Source of the DNA: Varanus komodoensis
Taxonomy: Eukaryota > Chordata > Lepidosauria > Squamata > Varanidae
Direction: 5' to 3'
Length of the DNA: 64,000 nt
Assembly (NCBI RefSeq): GCF_004798865.1
Contig: NW_025335409.1
Location: 14,516,421-14,580,420 of the forward strand
Shown: positions 11,096 through 23,584 of the stretch, in pieces
Numbering within the stretch: the stretch's first letter is position 1
Layout: the number at the start of each line of letters is the position of its first letter
Program-made: the position numbers and the translations under genes
Notes under the pieces: model-generated
What the model was told of the DNA's origin: nothing
Seen by the model: the letters and a program-made list of their open reading frames with translations, nothing else
The model's database searches: none

Positions 11096-12247
11096 CTAAC
11101 ATGTATAAATCTTGCAAGGGCACAGTCCACACTCTCTTAGCTTTCTCTGAATACAAGAACTTTACTAGAACCTTACTGTTTACCACTACCACTTTCAAGG
11201 TATGCAGATCATTTAGGGTAATTTTTAGATGAATTGTATATAACAGTCCACCAATTCTAAAGTTCAGAGCTATAAAGCCAATATTCATTCAATGAGCAGG
11301 ACAACTTACAAAGGTCCTAACCAGTAGAGATGTATGTAGTAGTAGGCAATTAATTCTACCCTTCTAAATGCATACACTGTTCATTTTTTATGGCAAAATA
11401 ATTCAATAACTTTGGCATATCAACTTTCTAAATCAAGGTATACCTAGGACACACAATGTTTAGAACAACAAAGAGGACAGTGGATGCCATACAGGATGCC
11501 CTAACTGAATTCAAAATAGGCTATCAGCATATTGGTTTTAGCTTTCTGAAGCAAAAATCACTCCACATCAATCCAGTGGATTATTCACAGAAGAAACTGT
11601 TGGTCTAGCAAAGCTGCACTACCTTTCCCTGTCACACAAATACTACTAGGCCACCCTGTAAAACCTAAAATCTGCAACCAGTTGTGCAACTGGTTGCATG
11701 GGAATAACTTTTGATGGACACTTTCATGCTTCCATTCAAATCAATGGACCCATTACAGTACACTTCAGTGAGAGGAGACTGAATTTAGCAGCAAGATTAA
11801 AGCAAAAACCACAATTCTATGCTGTAAGAAATGCCTCTAACAGAAGAGCTAATGGAAATATTATTGACAGGGAGGCCAGAATGGAATGATTGGTAGACTC
11901 AGGGTCAGATGGAGAAAGTGAAAGTCAGACAGGGACAGGCAGTTGAGATGGGGAAGAGAGAGATGGCGAGAGAACTGAGGGACCAGAGTTAGTTAGCTGG
12001 CTGACTGACTGGAACATTTTAGTAGCTGTAGAATATTTTTCTATCTAAGCATGCATAGAACCGCATCTTGTTAGTTACTGAAAAGACAGAGGAATTACTG
12101 GAATCAGAGTGAGGTAACTAAAGGCTAGTGGCCACAATGTCTCAATTTGTAGAATGATCAGCAGGTTGTTCTTCACTACAATATCAAAACAAAATACAGA
12201 AGAAGAATTTCTGGAATTTTCTCCAATTACAAATATAATACACATAC
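11096..12247. other. COG5 intron, nothing recognised
   Basis: AT-rich intron between COG5 exons 5 and 6 of the window. A 63-codon open frame at 11698-11889 has no recognised similarity. Confidence 0.5.
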
Positions 12248-12452
12248 TCATAATCTTGTTTCTTTTGCATGAATATGTCATGTGCATCTTCTTCTAGCTG
12301 CTGAAGTTCAGCAAAGTGTTCCACGCTCCCATTTGTAATAACATTTCTTTGAATGTTTTCACTATATTGTTGAAGACGCTTCCACAGATCATTATAGAGT
12401 CTCAATAATTTAGGATATTCTCCTTCAAAAGCTTGTTTCAAAAACATGGAAG
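12248..12452 (-). CDS. COG5: COG5 internal exon 5 of 7 in window ([19 protein letters not shown])
   Basis: The 205-nt exon is the largest here: two bases of Ser, 67 codons, then GA of a split Asp. The first 30 residues, [20 protein letters not shown] and the [10 protein letters not shown] helix, are essentially invariant with mammals. The middle ([20 protein letters not shown]) is the most diverged COG5 stretch in the window, and the end (DAHDIF, then KKQDY) is conserved again. Acceptor cttgcag, donor gtatgt. Reading on past the donor gives a short plausible open frame, but the next exon supplies the C that completes the Asp of DYDPE, so the splice site is firm. Confidence 0.97.
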
Positions 12453-14267
12453 CTGCAAGACAATGACAAATATCAATATGACTTGGGACATACATTGATT
12501 TCTGTGATATCAAAAGTATTGCTATTTAAAGCCAACAGAGTATGAAAATGAAATATTTCAATAAATGCAGTGTCTGTAACAGTCTGGAAAATAGGTTACA
12601 GCCAGGATTATACTGAGGAGGAAACTGGGTCCCTTAATTGGTCCCCTCAGCAAGGATAAAAGTGAATGCATCGGGGGCATTTCTAACATGTCCAGCATTA
12701 GTCAATCGACACATGTGCTATTCTAACAAAATACTGTCCACAGTTTCTGCAGTCCAAACACAGTATTAAGGCCTGATGTTCGTTCCATTTCTGTATTTTA
12801 GTGCAAAAATGCTACTTCATTAAATAGTTATTCTCTCCCCACTCCTGTAACTATTTTCCAAATGAAAAACCCACCCACCTGCTCTCACTTGCTATTTGTC
12901 CTGATAGCAAAACCCATACAGTCAGAGTTAATCATGAAACTGATGTGTGTATATGGGTGTGTGGGGAGTGAGATTTAACCTATAGTTCCAGGTCAGGTCA
13001 GAATCCCATGACTGCTACTTGGAACACAGAGGCACTCAGGCATCTTTGTCATAACATACGGTGCAACCCTGAGTAGGAATGCAGTAAAAGTCAGGTATAC
13101 TGCAGCCATAAGGAGTCCTGTGAGTTTCCAACACAGTTAAAGCACATAGTATTCTGATCCTTTCCAGACCTGTAATCTTAGCATATTCTTAACAATTCTG
13201 CAGTAATTATATGTGGTGGTATTAGGCAGTCACTCAAACTAAACTAGTTTCTAGAATGCCTGGTTACTGAGCTATTACATAACAACGGTTTCCACATGAA
13301 ATAGTCTCTCTAGCTTTTTAAAAAAATGACTAGATATATGAAACTACAGAAACACTGGCAGAGAATGTGTCTAGTTATTCACATGCAAAATTGTAAAATA
13401 TTAGCGATTTTATGGAGGGAAATATTATTTGTATAACTTCAACATTCCTTTGATCTGAAAAAACCCCTATGCACACTCATCACAAAACCTGTGATGAATG
13501 ACACTGTAGATCACAGCAGCAATACTAAAAATATATATGTTCCTGGGTTGCTATTCTATTTATCCATCAGATTTTTATCCTATTCTTTTTTCCAAGGCGT
13601 TCAGGGCAGGCTGTGAAGCAGTAATTGGCAGAAAAATCATCCAGTGAGTGTGATGGTTGTATATAGGTTTGAACCCAGATGGTCTTTGCCCCATTGTAAA
13701 TCGAAGTTTCTATTTACCACACCACTCTTAAGTCTCCCAACACTATTTTTTAATTGGTTCTCAGATTCTTGACACATGAGCAACATTCTCGGAACAAGTG
13801 CTCAGATACATATAGGCCAATTTTCCAACAGAAAGTCTACTTTTATTTTCACATACAACACAGTGGCCATACAGCACAGAAGAAACAAAAAAACAAAAGT
13901 ACACTGCCATTGTTCGCTTATTGCAAAGAGTCTAAAATAATTTCTCTGGAGTAGCACAGCTGGTACTCATATAATTTTGCAGAATCCAATTTCCTCAAGG
14001 CAAGATTTCTGTTGCAGAAATGGTATTCTCACAGCACTTACACAATGATGTTTTATTGCTGGAAAAATGTGATTCCTCTCCTGATCTAGTAATAATCATA
14101 CATACTATATGGAACATGGTTATAGGATGCCACAGGCACCTAGCAGAATGTGGTCAGCAATGCAATTCTTTCCCCACCTGCATTATTTTGTGTAGCTTTT
14201 CTGCAAGTTTCTTTACGGAAGTGAACATTACAAGGCAACAAAAACCAGCAAAACTACCTTTATATTA
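12453..14267. other. COG5 intron, nothing recognised
   Basis: First 1.8 kb of the 4.4-kb intron in window orientation. No supported repeat or exon. Confidence 0.5.
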
Positions 14268-15006
14268 TTTGTGGAGTCGTGCCCGACCCATTGTGACCCC
14301 ATGGACAACATTCCTCCGGGCTCTCCTATTCCCCACCATCCCCCGGAGTCCACTGAAGCTCACACTGACTGCGTCAGTGACTCTATCCAGCCACCTCATC
14401 CTCTGCCGTCCCCTTCTTCTTTTGCCATCAATTGTTCCCAGCATTAGGCTCTTCTCCAGGGAGTCCTTCCTTCTCATTAGGTGGCCAAAGTATTTGAGTT
14501 TCATCTTCAGGATCTGGCCTTCTAAAGAGCAGTCAGGGTTGATCTCCTCTAGGACTGACCGGTTTGATCGCCTTGCGGTCCAAGGGACTCGCAGGAGTCT
14601 CCTCCAGCACCACAATTCAAAGGCCTCAATTCTTCAGTGCTCAGCCTTCCTTATGGTCCAATTTTCACAGCCATACATTACAACTGGGAAAACCAAAGCC
14701 TTGACTATATGAATTTTTGTCAGCAGGGTGAGCACTCTGCTTTTTAGTATGCTATCTAGATTTGCCATAGCTTTCCTCCCAAGGAGAAAGTGTCTTTTAA
14801 TTTCTTGGCCGCAGTCACCATCTGCGGTGATCTTGGAGCTCAGGGAAATAAAATCTGTCACTACCTCCATTTCTTCCCCATCTATTTGCCAGGAAGTGAG
14901 AGGACCGGATGCCATCATCTTAGTTTTCTTAATGTTGAGTTTCAAGCCAACTTTTGCACTCTCCTCTTTCACCCGCATCAAGTTGCTCTTTTGAAAGTTC
15001 CTCTTC
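14268..15006 (-). mobile_element. BovB (RTE-clade LINE) 3' part, 5'-truncated
   Basis: Minus-strand reading matches the BovB C-terminal region: LMRVKEESAKVGLKLNIKKT, SWQIDGEEMEV, KITADGDCGQEIKR, VMYGCENWTIRKAEH, then WCWRRLLRVPWTARRSN, LKYFGHLMRRKDSLEKSL and RRGRQRMRWLD. One frame change separates the two open parts near 14615-14640. The 3' end is the gtcgggcacgactcc terminus. The 5' truncation point lies just before the LMRVKEE segment, after the YADD catalytic motif, so reverse transcriptase is absent. Compared with the copy at 33085 it runs in the opposite direction. Confidence 0.93.
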
Positions 15007-15009
15007 ACT

Positions 15010-16862
15010 TGTTGCCATTAGAGTGCCCATCACCATTTCACAGATACTTTCCACTTTTGTTTTTTTCATCCAGATTCTATATACCCCACCATTTCAGCAG
15101 TTCAGCACACATCTTCCTCATAAGTTAGAAAAAGAAGACTGCCATTTTTATTCCTGCTTTTGATAGTACATGTGAGATTGACAAAGCACTAAAGCCAGGC
15201 ATCTCCACATTGTGAGATGAAGAATTGGATGCAGTACCAGAAAGGAACTTGCACATTTTATGCTCTATCCTCCATCATCAGTGTTTTATAGTGGACAGCT
15301 ATTGGAAGGAAAAGAGGCAACTTAACTGCTCTGTGTTGCACAGAAATGATATCAACGCTGCTTGTGACATTCACTCTACCTGTAGTGTCAACCAAAATAT
15401 TTAAACAAGCTGGAACTCAAATTCACCACTACAATGAAAAATGTGCAGCCATCTGTGTAGCCATCGGTGGGATGAGGGGAAAAAATAGAATTCTTTTCTG
15501 AATTATGTAATCTTGGTTCTAGAAATCTGAAGGATTTCGGGATGGCAAAGGGATGGAAGTGCTATATTATTTCCATTACTGGATGGGCTTTTCCTTTTTG
15601 GGGAGGTATCACTCCAGTTGACAAATCTTTCCAGGTGGTGTATTAAACTAAAGCTTAAAAAACCTGGCCAACTCATATGACAGTTATATGAGTTATAGTT
15701 TCAAGATGGTTAAGAACTGGTTATCTGGGAAAGGAAAGCCATCATTTCCCTCCACTACTCGTTATTCAGGTGTTATGAGCAGCCCACTCAGCCAGACAAT
15801 ACTGAATCCATCTTCTTCAGGTTCATGAGATAGAAATCTCCCATTTGCCATCTGCTGCAGGTCTCTGCTTAAGTAAAAGGACTGTCTGAGGTCATACACA
15901 GGGCAAGCACTGCCATTTAGTAAAACTATAGATTAACAAACTGCCCAGGTACCTGCACAATAAAAATCTCCTTGAACCTATTTTCAGAGCTAGGGATGAG
16001 CCCTTACCAGAAAATCAGCAGACAAAAACGCAAGATTCCTTTGGAATCTCCACCCAGGCTAGTGGGGAGAAACCAGAGATGTCCTTCACTGGAAAGGGAA
16101 GCTGGGGCTCTTCCAGTACCAGGAAAGATTGCCCTAAGGTTGCTCTACTATAGGCATTCAGATATAGTTTTCCCCAAATGAAGGAGATCTGACTCAGAAA
16201 GCAAGAGAACTTTGCCATAGACCTACTGGGTCTTGCAGGTAGGACTGTGCCAGATAAACTGTATGCTCTCTTTTCATTTGTCTTTTGCCATTTTGAATTG
16301 CTTCCTGCCATGTTCTCAGACTCTAACCAACCTTTTCCTTCTGTACTTTCCCTGCATTCCTAATAAATCTTTTACCCTGTTCTCACCAAAACCCAGACTG
16401 TGTGCATTGGGTGCACTGGGAGAGACTGGGAGAGACTGACATGGGATGCACCATGTTTTTGGGACTTGCTAACACTATTTCAATACCTGTAATCTACCTG
16501 AATATTTCAATACCTGAATAAAACCTGTAATTTAGCTGTGCTCAACTAAGAACACAGACAGGCTGCAGAAACGCCCAGTACAAGGAACTTCAGTAGAATT
16601 CTTCAACAGTTGTTCCAAAGAGTTCAAGAGCACTTGGGAACTGGGGAGACTTGATTTGTTTTTCTCATGGTGGTGACAGCTGGTACCAGTTGGCATTGCT
16701 GCAGCTAGCCTCACACCCTTACAGGGGCTTGCCTGCAGGTTCCAGGCCACTACATCAGATCAGAAAGACTGCAGCAGGTAAAGGAGGTGGTGGAGGATAT
16801 AACAAATGTTCAAGGTATCTGCAGAACATGCAACAATCACACATGCTGAACTCGATACTTAC
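15010..16862. other. COG5 intron, nothing recognised
   Basis: Remaining 1.85 kb of the intron up to the exon at 16863. A shallow repeat of gcattgggtgcactgggaga near 16403-16440 is the only local structure seen. Confidence 0.45.
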
Positions 16863-16944
16863 AGTCAGTTGCTTTCTGAAACTGAGAGGCAAGAGAGCAA
16901 GTCACAGCTGTCCAAAATGTGTACAAAATATCTGACTGGCCATC
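16863..16944 (-). CDS. COG5: COG5 internal exon 4 of 7 in window (DGQSDILYTFWTAVT)
   Basis: The 82-nt exon encodes DGQSDILYTFWTAVTCSLAS, then QFQKATD and one base of a split serine. The human counterpart is [20 protein letters not shown] followed by QFHMATNS. Acceptor tctcccag after a pyrimidine-rich tract, donor gtaagt. The exon sits isolated between a 22-kb intron and a 4.4-kb intron. The frame joins exactly to the neighbours: the last base T plus CT of the next exon gives the Ser of the SSMFLKQAF motif. Confidence 0.95.
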
Positions 16945-17109
16945 CTGGGAGAAAAAGAAGACAAGATAGACATTTAAAATACTCTCTAAATTTAGCACTG
17001 GGAGTATGTGTATCAATTCCTCTATTGTAGTCAAAATAATACTGTAGTGCATATCTTCAAAAATCAAAGAACTATTGATTCATCAAATAAAGCTGTCACC
17101 CTGAAATCC

Positions 17110-17480
17110 TACCATTTTAGTATTCATTTATTATTGACATTTACATATAGCTTTATTTGCTAAAAAGCCATCAAGACAGTTGACAACAATTTAAAACAAA
17201 ATCTTAATGCAATTTTAAAAGTAACAAGAATATTAAAACATTAAACAACTGCATAATATAAAAGGCTAAAACAAAAAGACACATCTTTCTACTCCCATTA
17301 AAAGCCAAGAAAGTGGGGTCCAATTGTAATTTCTGACAAAGTGCATTCCACAGTTTTAGGGCAGCACAGAAAAAAATCTCTTCCATGCACACTAGACAAA
17401 TGAACCTCTTTTGTCCCTTCCTGCTGATCCTAATATACTGGACAGGTTTATAATGAGACAGCAAGTCTCCTAGATAGCCT
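17110..17480 (-). mobile_element. Old L2-like LINE 3' region
   Basis: On the minus strand the words for a C-terminal LWNALC-type reading (from gtgcattccacagttttagg) are followed by an AT-rich 3' UTR ending near tttatttattattgac. Highly diverged; extent uncertain. Confidence 0.4.
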
Positions 17481-19695
17481 TAAGCTAGTGCAAAACCAGG
17501 ATTCTGTTTTCAAGGTGATACATAATCCAGAGAACAGAAACAAATTCCTCAATACAATTAGAGCTAATTTTGAAGGCCTGACCAACCTATCCTCATACTT
17601 TTAGTATTATGAAGATACATTGCTAAACAGTTTACAGAATGGTTAATGCAGAGTTCAGGCTCTTAATTGATACAAAGCCTGGTCTGCTGCACAGCAGAAA
17701 GGGGTGGTACAGTTGGAGTGATACATTTCTAATTGCAATTGGAGATCGTGTTTCTGCATGCTTTGTGCATTCAGACAAACAAACAAAGCCCTGCAAACAG
17801 AAACCAACACTGAAAGAACAGGTTGGATTAGACCACCACTAAATGCGGTTTTTCATTTACAAGGTGTGCTTTTTTTTTTTTTTAATTGGAAGCTTTCAAA
17901 AGGTGTGTTCCCCTCTACAAAGGGAGATATTTTCCTTTCTTCCATTCTCATAATCACTAAATGATATGACTGTATGAATACTGCAACTATAAACTGTATT
18001 ACTCATTGTTACATCACAGGGTCTTTCAAGCCAGTAGCTGCAGGATCAGACTCACTTCTTGGGAAGTAGAATAAGGCAATAAGCAGGATAAGATCGAAGT
18101 CTCTCTAGTCTCTACTGGTAACTGGTTCCAGACCCAGAATAAAAAGCCACAGAGTAATACACGCAGAACCTTGACGAATGCTCAGGATAAAAGTGCATGA
18201 AATGATGTAAATACTGACAGGATCAGTATGATGGTCACAGTGCAGCTAAGTAGAGGCTAGGCTGAAAACCCATAAAGGTATATTTGCAGGATCCAAGGTG
18301 TAATGCTATACATAAGCAGTTGTAGAGTCAGGAGTGTCTGTTATTGAGCTTGCTGTAAAACTGAAGACATCTTGCCCTGCCCGCTAGGTCCTTTGCATTC
18401 CTGACAGCTACTGACTGGCTGTACTGTGCAGCCTCTGCTGCATTTCCTGGCAGTCACTCCTCTGCTTCAACTTTGGCCATCTAAAGAGCCAACTGACCAA
18501 TTCCAGTACCTAATCCTTAACCTTCTGCTATTCCTTTCCCCTTGTTCTTCCTATCCACTTTCTTCTCTCTGCCCTGAACTGCTAGTTTTCAGGCTTTTAT
18601 TCTGTGCCCAGAGTCCACCTCCTCCTTTTCCCTCAGAGTCCCTGAATAACTTAAGCAGTCTTTGTCCTGATTCCCTTCTCTTCTGTTTATCCAGGCCTAA
18701 CTATGCTTGGCTACTGTAACTGGGCAGCCAGGAATCCCTGGGGGATTGTACAGCAACCCCCAGCGACTCCTCACAGAAGCTTTAAAAAGATGATGGCAAC
18801 ACCCTTGCAATCTAAACTGCTCTACTCTACAGGCTCATTATGATGAATGTGACTCCACAGCTAAGTTTCAGTTGATCAAGAAAGTTATAAAGAAGAATCA
18901 GTAAAAAACATTATACTTGACTTTAAATATATGCTGATGTTGATGCTTTTGCAATGTAATTTTTTGACAATTTCTAAAACAATTAGGCTACAATCCCATC
19001 CACAGTGATACAGGCTTACATGATTTCAATAACTGTGAATGTCTCCCAAGAGTGAGCTGTCTTGCACCTTTAGATTCCAATTATCCTTTAGCAATTTTTC
19101 ATAACTTTGAATGGAACAGTAAGCTACAATCTGCTTGTTTTGCTCAACAGGAAATAATTTATGCCCAGAAGGAAGCCCTGATGGAATAATGAGAGAGAAT
19201 TCATCCCCAGGTGAGGCAGGAAGGTAAGAGCTACTGCATCAATTTGGGAGGTTGGTAGCTGGGAAAAGATAGGCAAAAAAAGAGAGATATGGCTTAGATA
19301 GGAAATCGATATTAAGATGAGGATCAAAGGTAGGAGCAGTGGTGGCAGTGCCTTGCTGCAGCAGTGACAACACCCACAGCCTAAAACGTATCAATTTAGC
19401 CATTGCCATACTTCCTTTTTACAGTGTGAGGCGATGTGCAGTGAAAATCACAAAAACAACACTACTTACATAAAACATTAATCATAAAAACTTATACAAG
19501 TTATCTATTAGTCAATCTATTTACAAAATATCATTGAAAGCCCATCTAACAGAAATGAATATTTTTTACAGATCAAAATGTCCCATCAAAATCTGAACAA
19601 AGAGCTCCATCGGTGCAAACTGAAGACCAACAGGAGCTTCTCTGGGTGGACTCATTAGACTCATTCCAAATTAATAAATCTCCCATCCTATTAAA
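17481..19695. other. Intron; a few short decayed patches only
   Basis: A 15-base T run at 17869-17883 and a taggctacaatcccatcc patch at about 18985 resembling a common reptile repeat. No gene or well-bounded element. Confidence 0.4.
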
Positions 19696-19983
19696 GTCTA
19701 GAGCAGGGGTGGGCAATTAATTTTCCTATGGGGCCACATGAGAAACTTTGACAGTTGTTAAAGGCCGGACCAATACACTTATAGCTCTGCTCAATATATA
19801 TCTCTATAAATACAGTAAATGAAACATTACAATGATACAATGAAAATGTGGAGCACAGAACAACACTATTTAAAGAATATTCACAAAAACATTAACATTA
19901 ACATTACATGAAAAGCAATAAATTCAATTCAATTTAGCAGATCCTTCAAAATAAAAGCAGTGCAGTTGTATTGCTTTCATCTA

Positions 19984-20660
19984 CCGTATTTTTCGCTCTA
20001 TAAGATGCACGTTCCCCCCCCCCAAAAAATAAGGGGAAATGTCTGTGCGTCTTATAGAGCGAATGTGTGTGTGCCCGACGCCCGGGACGCTGCCTGCCCC
20101 CTGCACCACGTGGCACCACCTGGCCGGCACGCACTCAACGCACACTGCTCCGCCCCCCCCCCCGGCGCAGGTGAGAGCTGTGCCGCTCAGGGGGAGCGAT
20201 GCGGAGGAGGAGGAGCCGCGGGCTTTAACCCGCCGGCCGCACGAAGAGACGGACTGCTCACCCCCACCACCCGGGAAGACCTGCCGTGGAGGAGGAGGAG
20301 CCGCGGGCTTTAACCCGCCGGCCGCATGGAGAGACGGACTGCTCACCCCCACTGCCCGGGAAGACCTGCCACTGCCGCACCGTCCGGAAGACCACCGCCG
20401 GCACGCTGCCGGCCCGGCTGCACCACACCTGGCCGGCACGCACTCAGCGCGCCCTGCTCCACCCCCCTCCTCCGGCGCAGGTGAGAGCTGTTAATAACAG
20501 GTCGGTGTGTGTTTTCAAATGGCAACCCTTCTTTTAATGAAGCCCATGGGGAAGTGATGGGGAATGTGCCTGTGATTATCAGGAAGCTTTCCATGGATCC
20601 CTCCTCTAAAAACTAGGTGCGTCTTATGGTCAGGTGCATCTTACAGAGCGAAAAATATGG
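19984..20660 (+). mobile_element. GC-rich TA-flanked inverted-repeat element nested in the hAT element
   Basis: Ends are 27-bp inverted repeats with 25 matches, beginning CCGTATTTTTCGCTCTATAA on the left and CCATATTTTTCGCTCTGTAA on the right end reversed. TA lies on both sides (19982-19983 and 20661-20662), pointing to a Tc1/mariner-like or similar family. Each end holds an extra inverted or direct copy of the gcgtcttatagagcgaa word, so each end can fold back. The inside is strongly GC-rich and repeated: an 85-bp unit twice in tandem (20203-20287, 20288-20372), and a ~90-bp segment (20088-20180) that recurs about 310 bp downstream. No protein is encoded. Confidence 0.8.
20203..20372 (+). repeat. 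85-bp tandem duplication, GC-rich
   Basis: Two adjacent copies, each starting ggaggaggaggagccgcggg and containing taacccgccggccgca, then ggactgctcaccccca. They differ at a handful of positions. The repeat is internal to the nested element and generates several spurious long open frames on both strands. Confidence 0.92.
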
Positions 20661-20786
20661 TATATTATGATGATATATATTTGCATTGACTTTTAATTTG
20701 CCAGTGACCTCATGCGGGCCAGTCAGGGTCAGCCATCAGGCCGGATGTGGCCTGCAGGCCGTACAATGCCCAGGTCTGGTCTAGAG

Positions 20787-23362
20787 CAACTTGCAAGGGG
20801 TAGTGATACCAAGACCTTGTATCTTTAAGCAGTATGTACCCTTAGGTCAGAACTGGGCAAGAAGCAGCCTTCATGAACTCCCATCCTCTTCTGTGACCAC
20901 CATTGCTGCAATGCTGAATTTGGTGATGCAGAAATGGGGGGTGGGGAGACGTAGTCTGCGACAGGGCTACCGAAAAGTTCCATAATGGTTTGCCACTTAA
21001 TTGGGGAAGCTAGACAGATATTTCTTCAGTAGCAGCAGCGCAGCCCATAGGGAATTACTGAGGTGGAGGGGTAAATGTTGGCCTCTGGACAACATGAAGT
21101 TGCCCATGCTTGCTTCAGATAAATTCTTCCACAGCACCAGAAAAAAGGCACAGGACACAAAACCGGGTTTCAACATGGACCATATTGGAAATTAATCATT
21201 TAACAATACTTCTCCTTGTGCAGGCCCACATTAGCAAGGGGGAGGGCTGGGCATCTAGTTCCAAGAGCATCCAGCATCCTCGTGTAGGTGAAACCATGGC
21301 TCTGGGAACAAATCAGCACCAGGGCAGACCTTGAGCCTGCAGTTACAGTGAGAAGATGACGTATAGAGTCCAACAGGAAGTTGCCTTACCTAGGTACCAC
21401 AATGAGCTAGTACCTGCCAGAGGTTGATATGGATGATCCTCCTTTTAATATCCCAGTGCCTCAAGAGGACTATACCATATTGGAGTGGCTCTGGGGATTG
21501 ATATGCTCCACAACCTCATTTCATGTGACCTTTAGCCTCATTTCAAAAACTCTCTAAAATATATACAATCAGTTCAGCACTCTGACAAGAGTGATCTGTC
21601 TGCTCCCTGGAACCCAGCTGGGAAGGAAAGAGGGAGACAGAGGTGACCCACACTCTTTTGTTTCTGGCCTGGCCCACTGCTGGTTTCAGTTCTGCTCATC
21701 ACTGATATGCTGGCTTTGACCAATTTTAGTCTGTCACCTAATTCAGTGGTGAACTGTGATGTATTTAGCACCATGTTATTTTACAAAGGAAATGACAGAG
21801 CAGAACTGGCGGTGGGGACAATCCGTTCCAAAAGGCATTTTAGAAACTGGACCTCCCCCCCTCATTCAGTCCAGCTGGTGATGAGCTAATCCTGCCCTGT
21901 CCAAAACTGATGAGTGGCCAGGTTGTCACCATGCCTGGAAAAAAGGCCTCGGAAGGAACATGTCTCTTTTAAATAGCTGTGGGCATGCACTCATTGAGTT
22001 AGCCCTGCTGCTATAGCAGCTTGGCCCTGTGCCTTCCTCACCACACAGCTGAGTTAAATCTATCACATCATGCTCAAGAAGTGACATTTCCTTGGCCCAA
22101 AAGAATAGAAGAATTTCAGGAATTTTTCAGAAAATGAACAAGAAAAAGACAACTCTTCTGGGACAGCCAGGCAGACAGCTCTGAATTTCACATTTCACCT
22201 GCACAGTCTACATTCCCAACAGGTTTTTTCCCAACATAAATCCTGAAAATAAGTTAGATTTAATACAGTTTGTGAACTATTTATTTATTAAGTATGGAAG
22301 CCTGGTGAAAATTATATACAAATGAAGGAAGTTAAATTGCGCAAACAAGGGGAGACATGAATGGGCAGTCACTCCACTTTGTCATGCCTTCTTTTGAATC
22401 TGGTCACAGTGAGATAATTATTTTGTAATGTGATTGTCTATAGCAGAAGCAGCTGGTAAAATGACTAACGGACAGTATCTGATTAGTTTTTCAGCTCTGT
22501 GACAATAATTCTGTTCTTAAGAAGTAATACAGGAAGAAGGGCACCTCTCATGATTTCACACCTGAGAGGTGATTCTCAAGTACATTCTGGTGCCCCATTT
22601 TGCCAGAGCAACAAAATGAGTTTCTCCAGTACTCACAAATGTAAGTATATACTTTAGGATGTACAAATCAGTTTGCATTCAATCTGTCAACTTTACATGC
22701 CAATCCAGTTCAATTTCTATGTCACTTGGTCTTCATAAATCCAGATAAAAATTCACATTTATCTCACATACCACCCGTGCTTATACATTTTGTACACATC
22801 TTTCCCCAATATACACAATTTCCCCTAATAGATGCATTTTTGTACACAATTTTAAGGCACATTTTTCTGAGCTGAGAACTGCATCCCAAAATTCAAGGAA
22901 GTGAAGAATCTGAAGGACAACAGTTGTCCAATCTGCACAATTCAGAAATGCATATAAGGACTGCCTACTTTGAAATCTGAACAAAACAAAATTCTCTGAC
23001 ATCTGTTCTACATATGGAAGCAGCAACAATATACACCAATAGTTTTCTTTTGTATGCCCAATCCTGGCATCTTCCTGAAATTGTCTACAACAAAAGACAC
23101 ATTCTGCTACCATTAATGGAAATGCACGGAAGGCTTCTGAACCCATTATCCATGCCCCATTTACCACATTCCCAGTTAGAATGGTTTGAGATACTCTGGT
23201 GTATTTAAACATTATTGAAGTTAGTATGGAAATCTTAACCAAATTATACTTGTTTATCAATACTCGACACTTTTCATTTTCTATTTTTCCAGACCAAACT
23301 ATTATTCAATTTTGTATCTAATTTATTACAGATCTCTATACTTTGTTGCATACAATTTAGTA
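20787..23362. other. Intron, nothing recognised
   Basis: 2.6 kb with no supported element. An open stretch at 21707-21889 (+) and one at 22781-23260 (-) show no family I know. Confidence 0.45.
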
Positions 23363-23363
23363 G

Positions 23364-23584
23364 TATGATGCAGTGTTTAAGAGCTCAGGTGATCTGGGTT
23401 CTAGTTCCTGGTTGGCCATGAAGTCAACTGGATGACTTTGGGCCAGTCACAGACCCTCAACCAGCCAAGTTACCTCACAGGGTTGTTGTTATACAGCTAA
23501 GTTTGAGGGCAGGAAGAGCAAAATTATGTAAGCTGCTTTTAGTTTGTTGTAAGAAAAAAGTGGGATATACATCAAATAAATAAA
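23364..23584 (+). mobile_element. tRNA-derived SINE (Sauria-SINE-like)
   Basis: Same family as 3041: gatgcagtgtttaagagctc head, gggttctagttcctgg B box region, ggatgactttgggccagtca, then ttacctcacagggttgttgt. The 3' end is tgtaagctgcttttagtttg with an aaataaataaat tail. Confidence 0.8.

Larger units (their letters stand above)
19704..20778 (+). mobile_element. hAT-type DNA transposon, interrupted by a second element
   Basis: Left end caggggtgggcaattaattt, right end gccgtacaatgcccaggtctg; the terminal repeats are imperfect. A perfect 8-bp target duplication, gtctagag, flanks it (19696-19703 and 20779-20786), which fixes the boundaries and the hAT assignment. The hAT sequence proper is 19704-19983 and 20661-20778, about 400 bp. 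Its body (ggggccacatgagaaacttt, gccggaccaatacactt) is a type I know from reptile genomes. The middle 677 bp is the nested insertion described separately. No transposase reading remains. Confidence 0.92.

Noticed and set aside
10710-11099. 129-codon plus-strand open frame and 69-codon minus-strand frame
   Set aside because: Both run through the CpG-rich hAT MITE at 10768-10968.
14020-15163. Plus-strand open frames of 230, 112 and 88 codons
   Set aside because: Antisense readings of the minus-strand BovB copy.
16857-17067. Open frame extending beyond COG5 exon 4 on both sides
   Set aside because: The extra codons lie beyond clear AG and GT splice sites; only 16863-16944 matches COG5.
19960-20594. 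Several long overlapping open frames on both strands (up to 152 codons)
   Set aside because: They lie in the GC-rich tandem core of the nested transposon; low stop density comes from GC content, and no domain is present.
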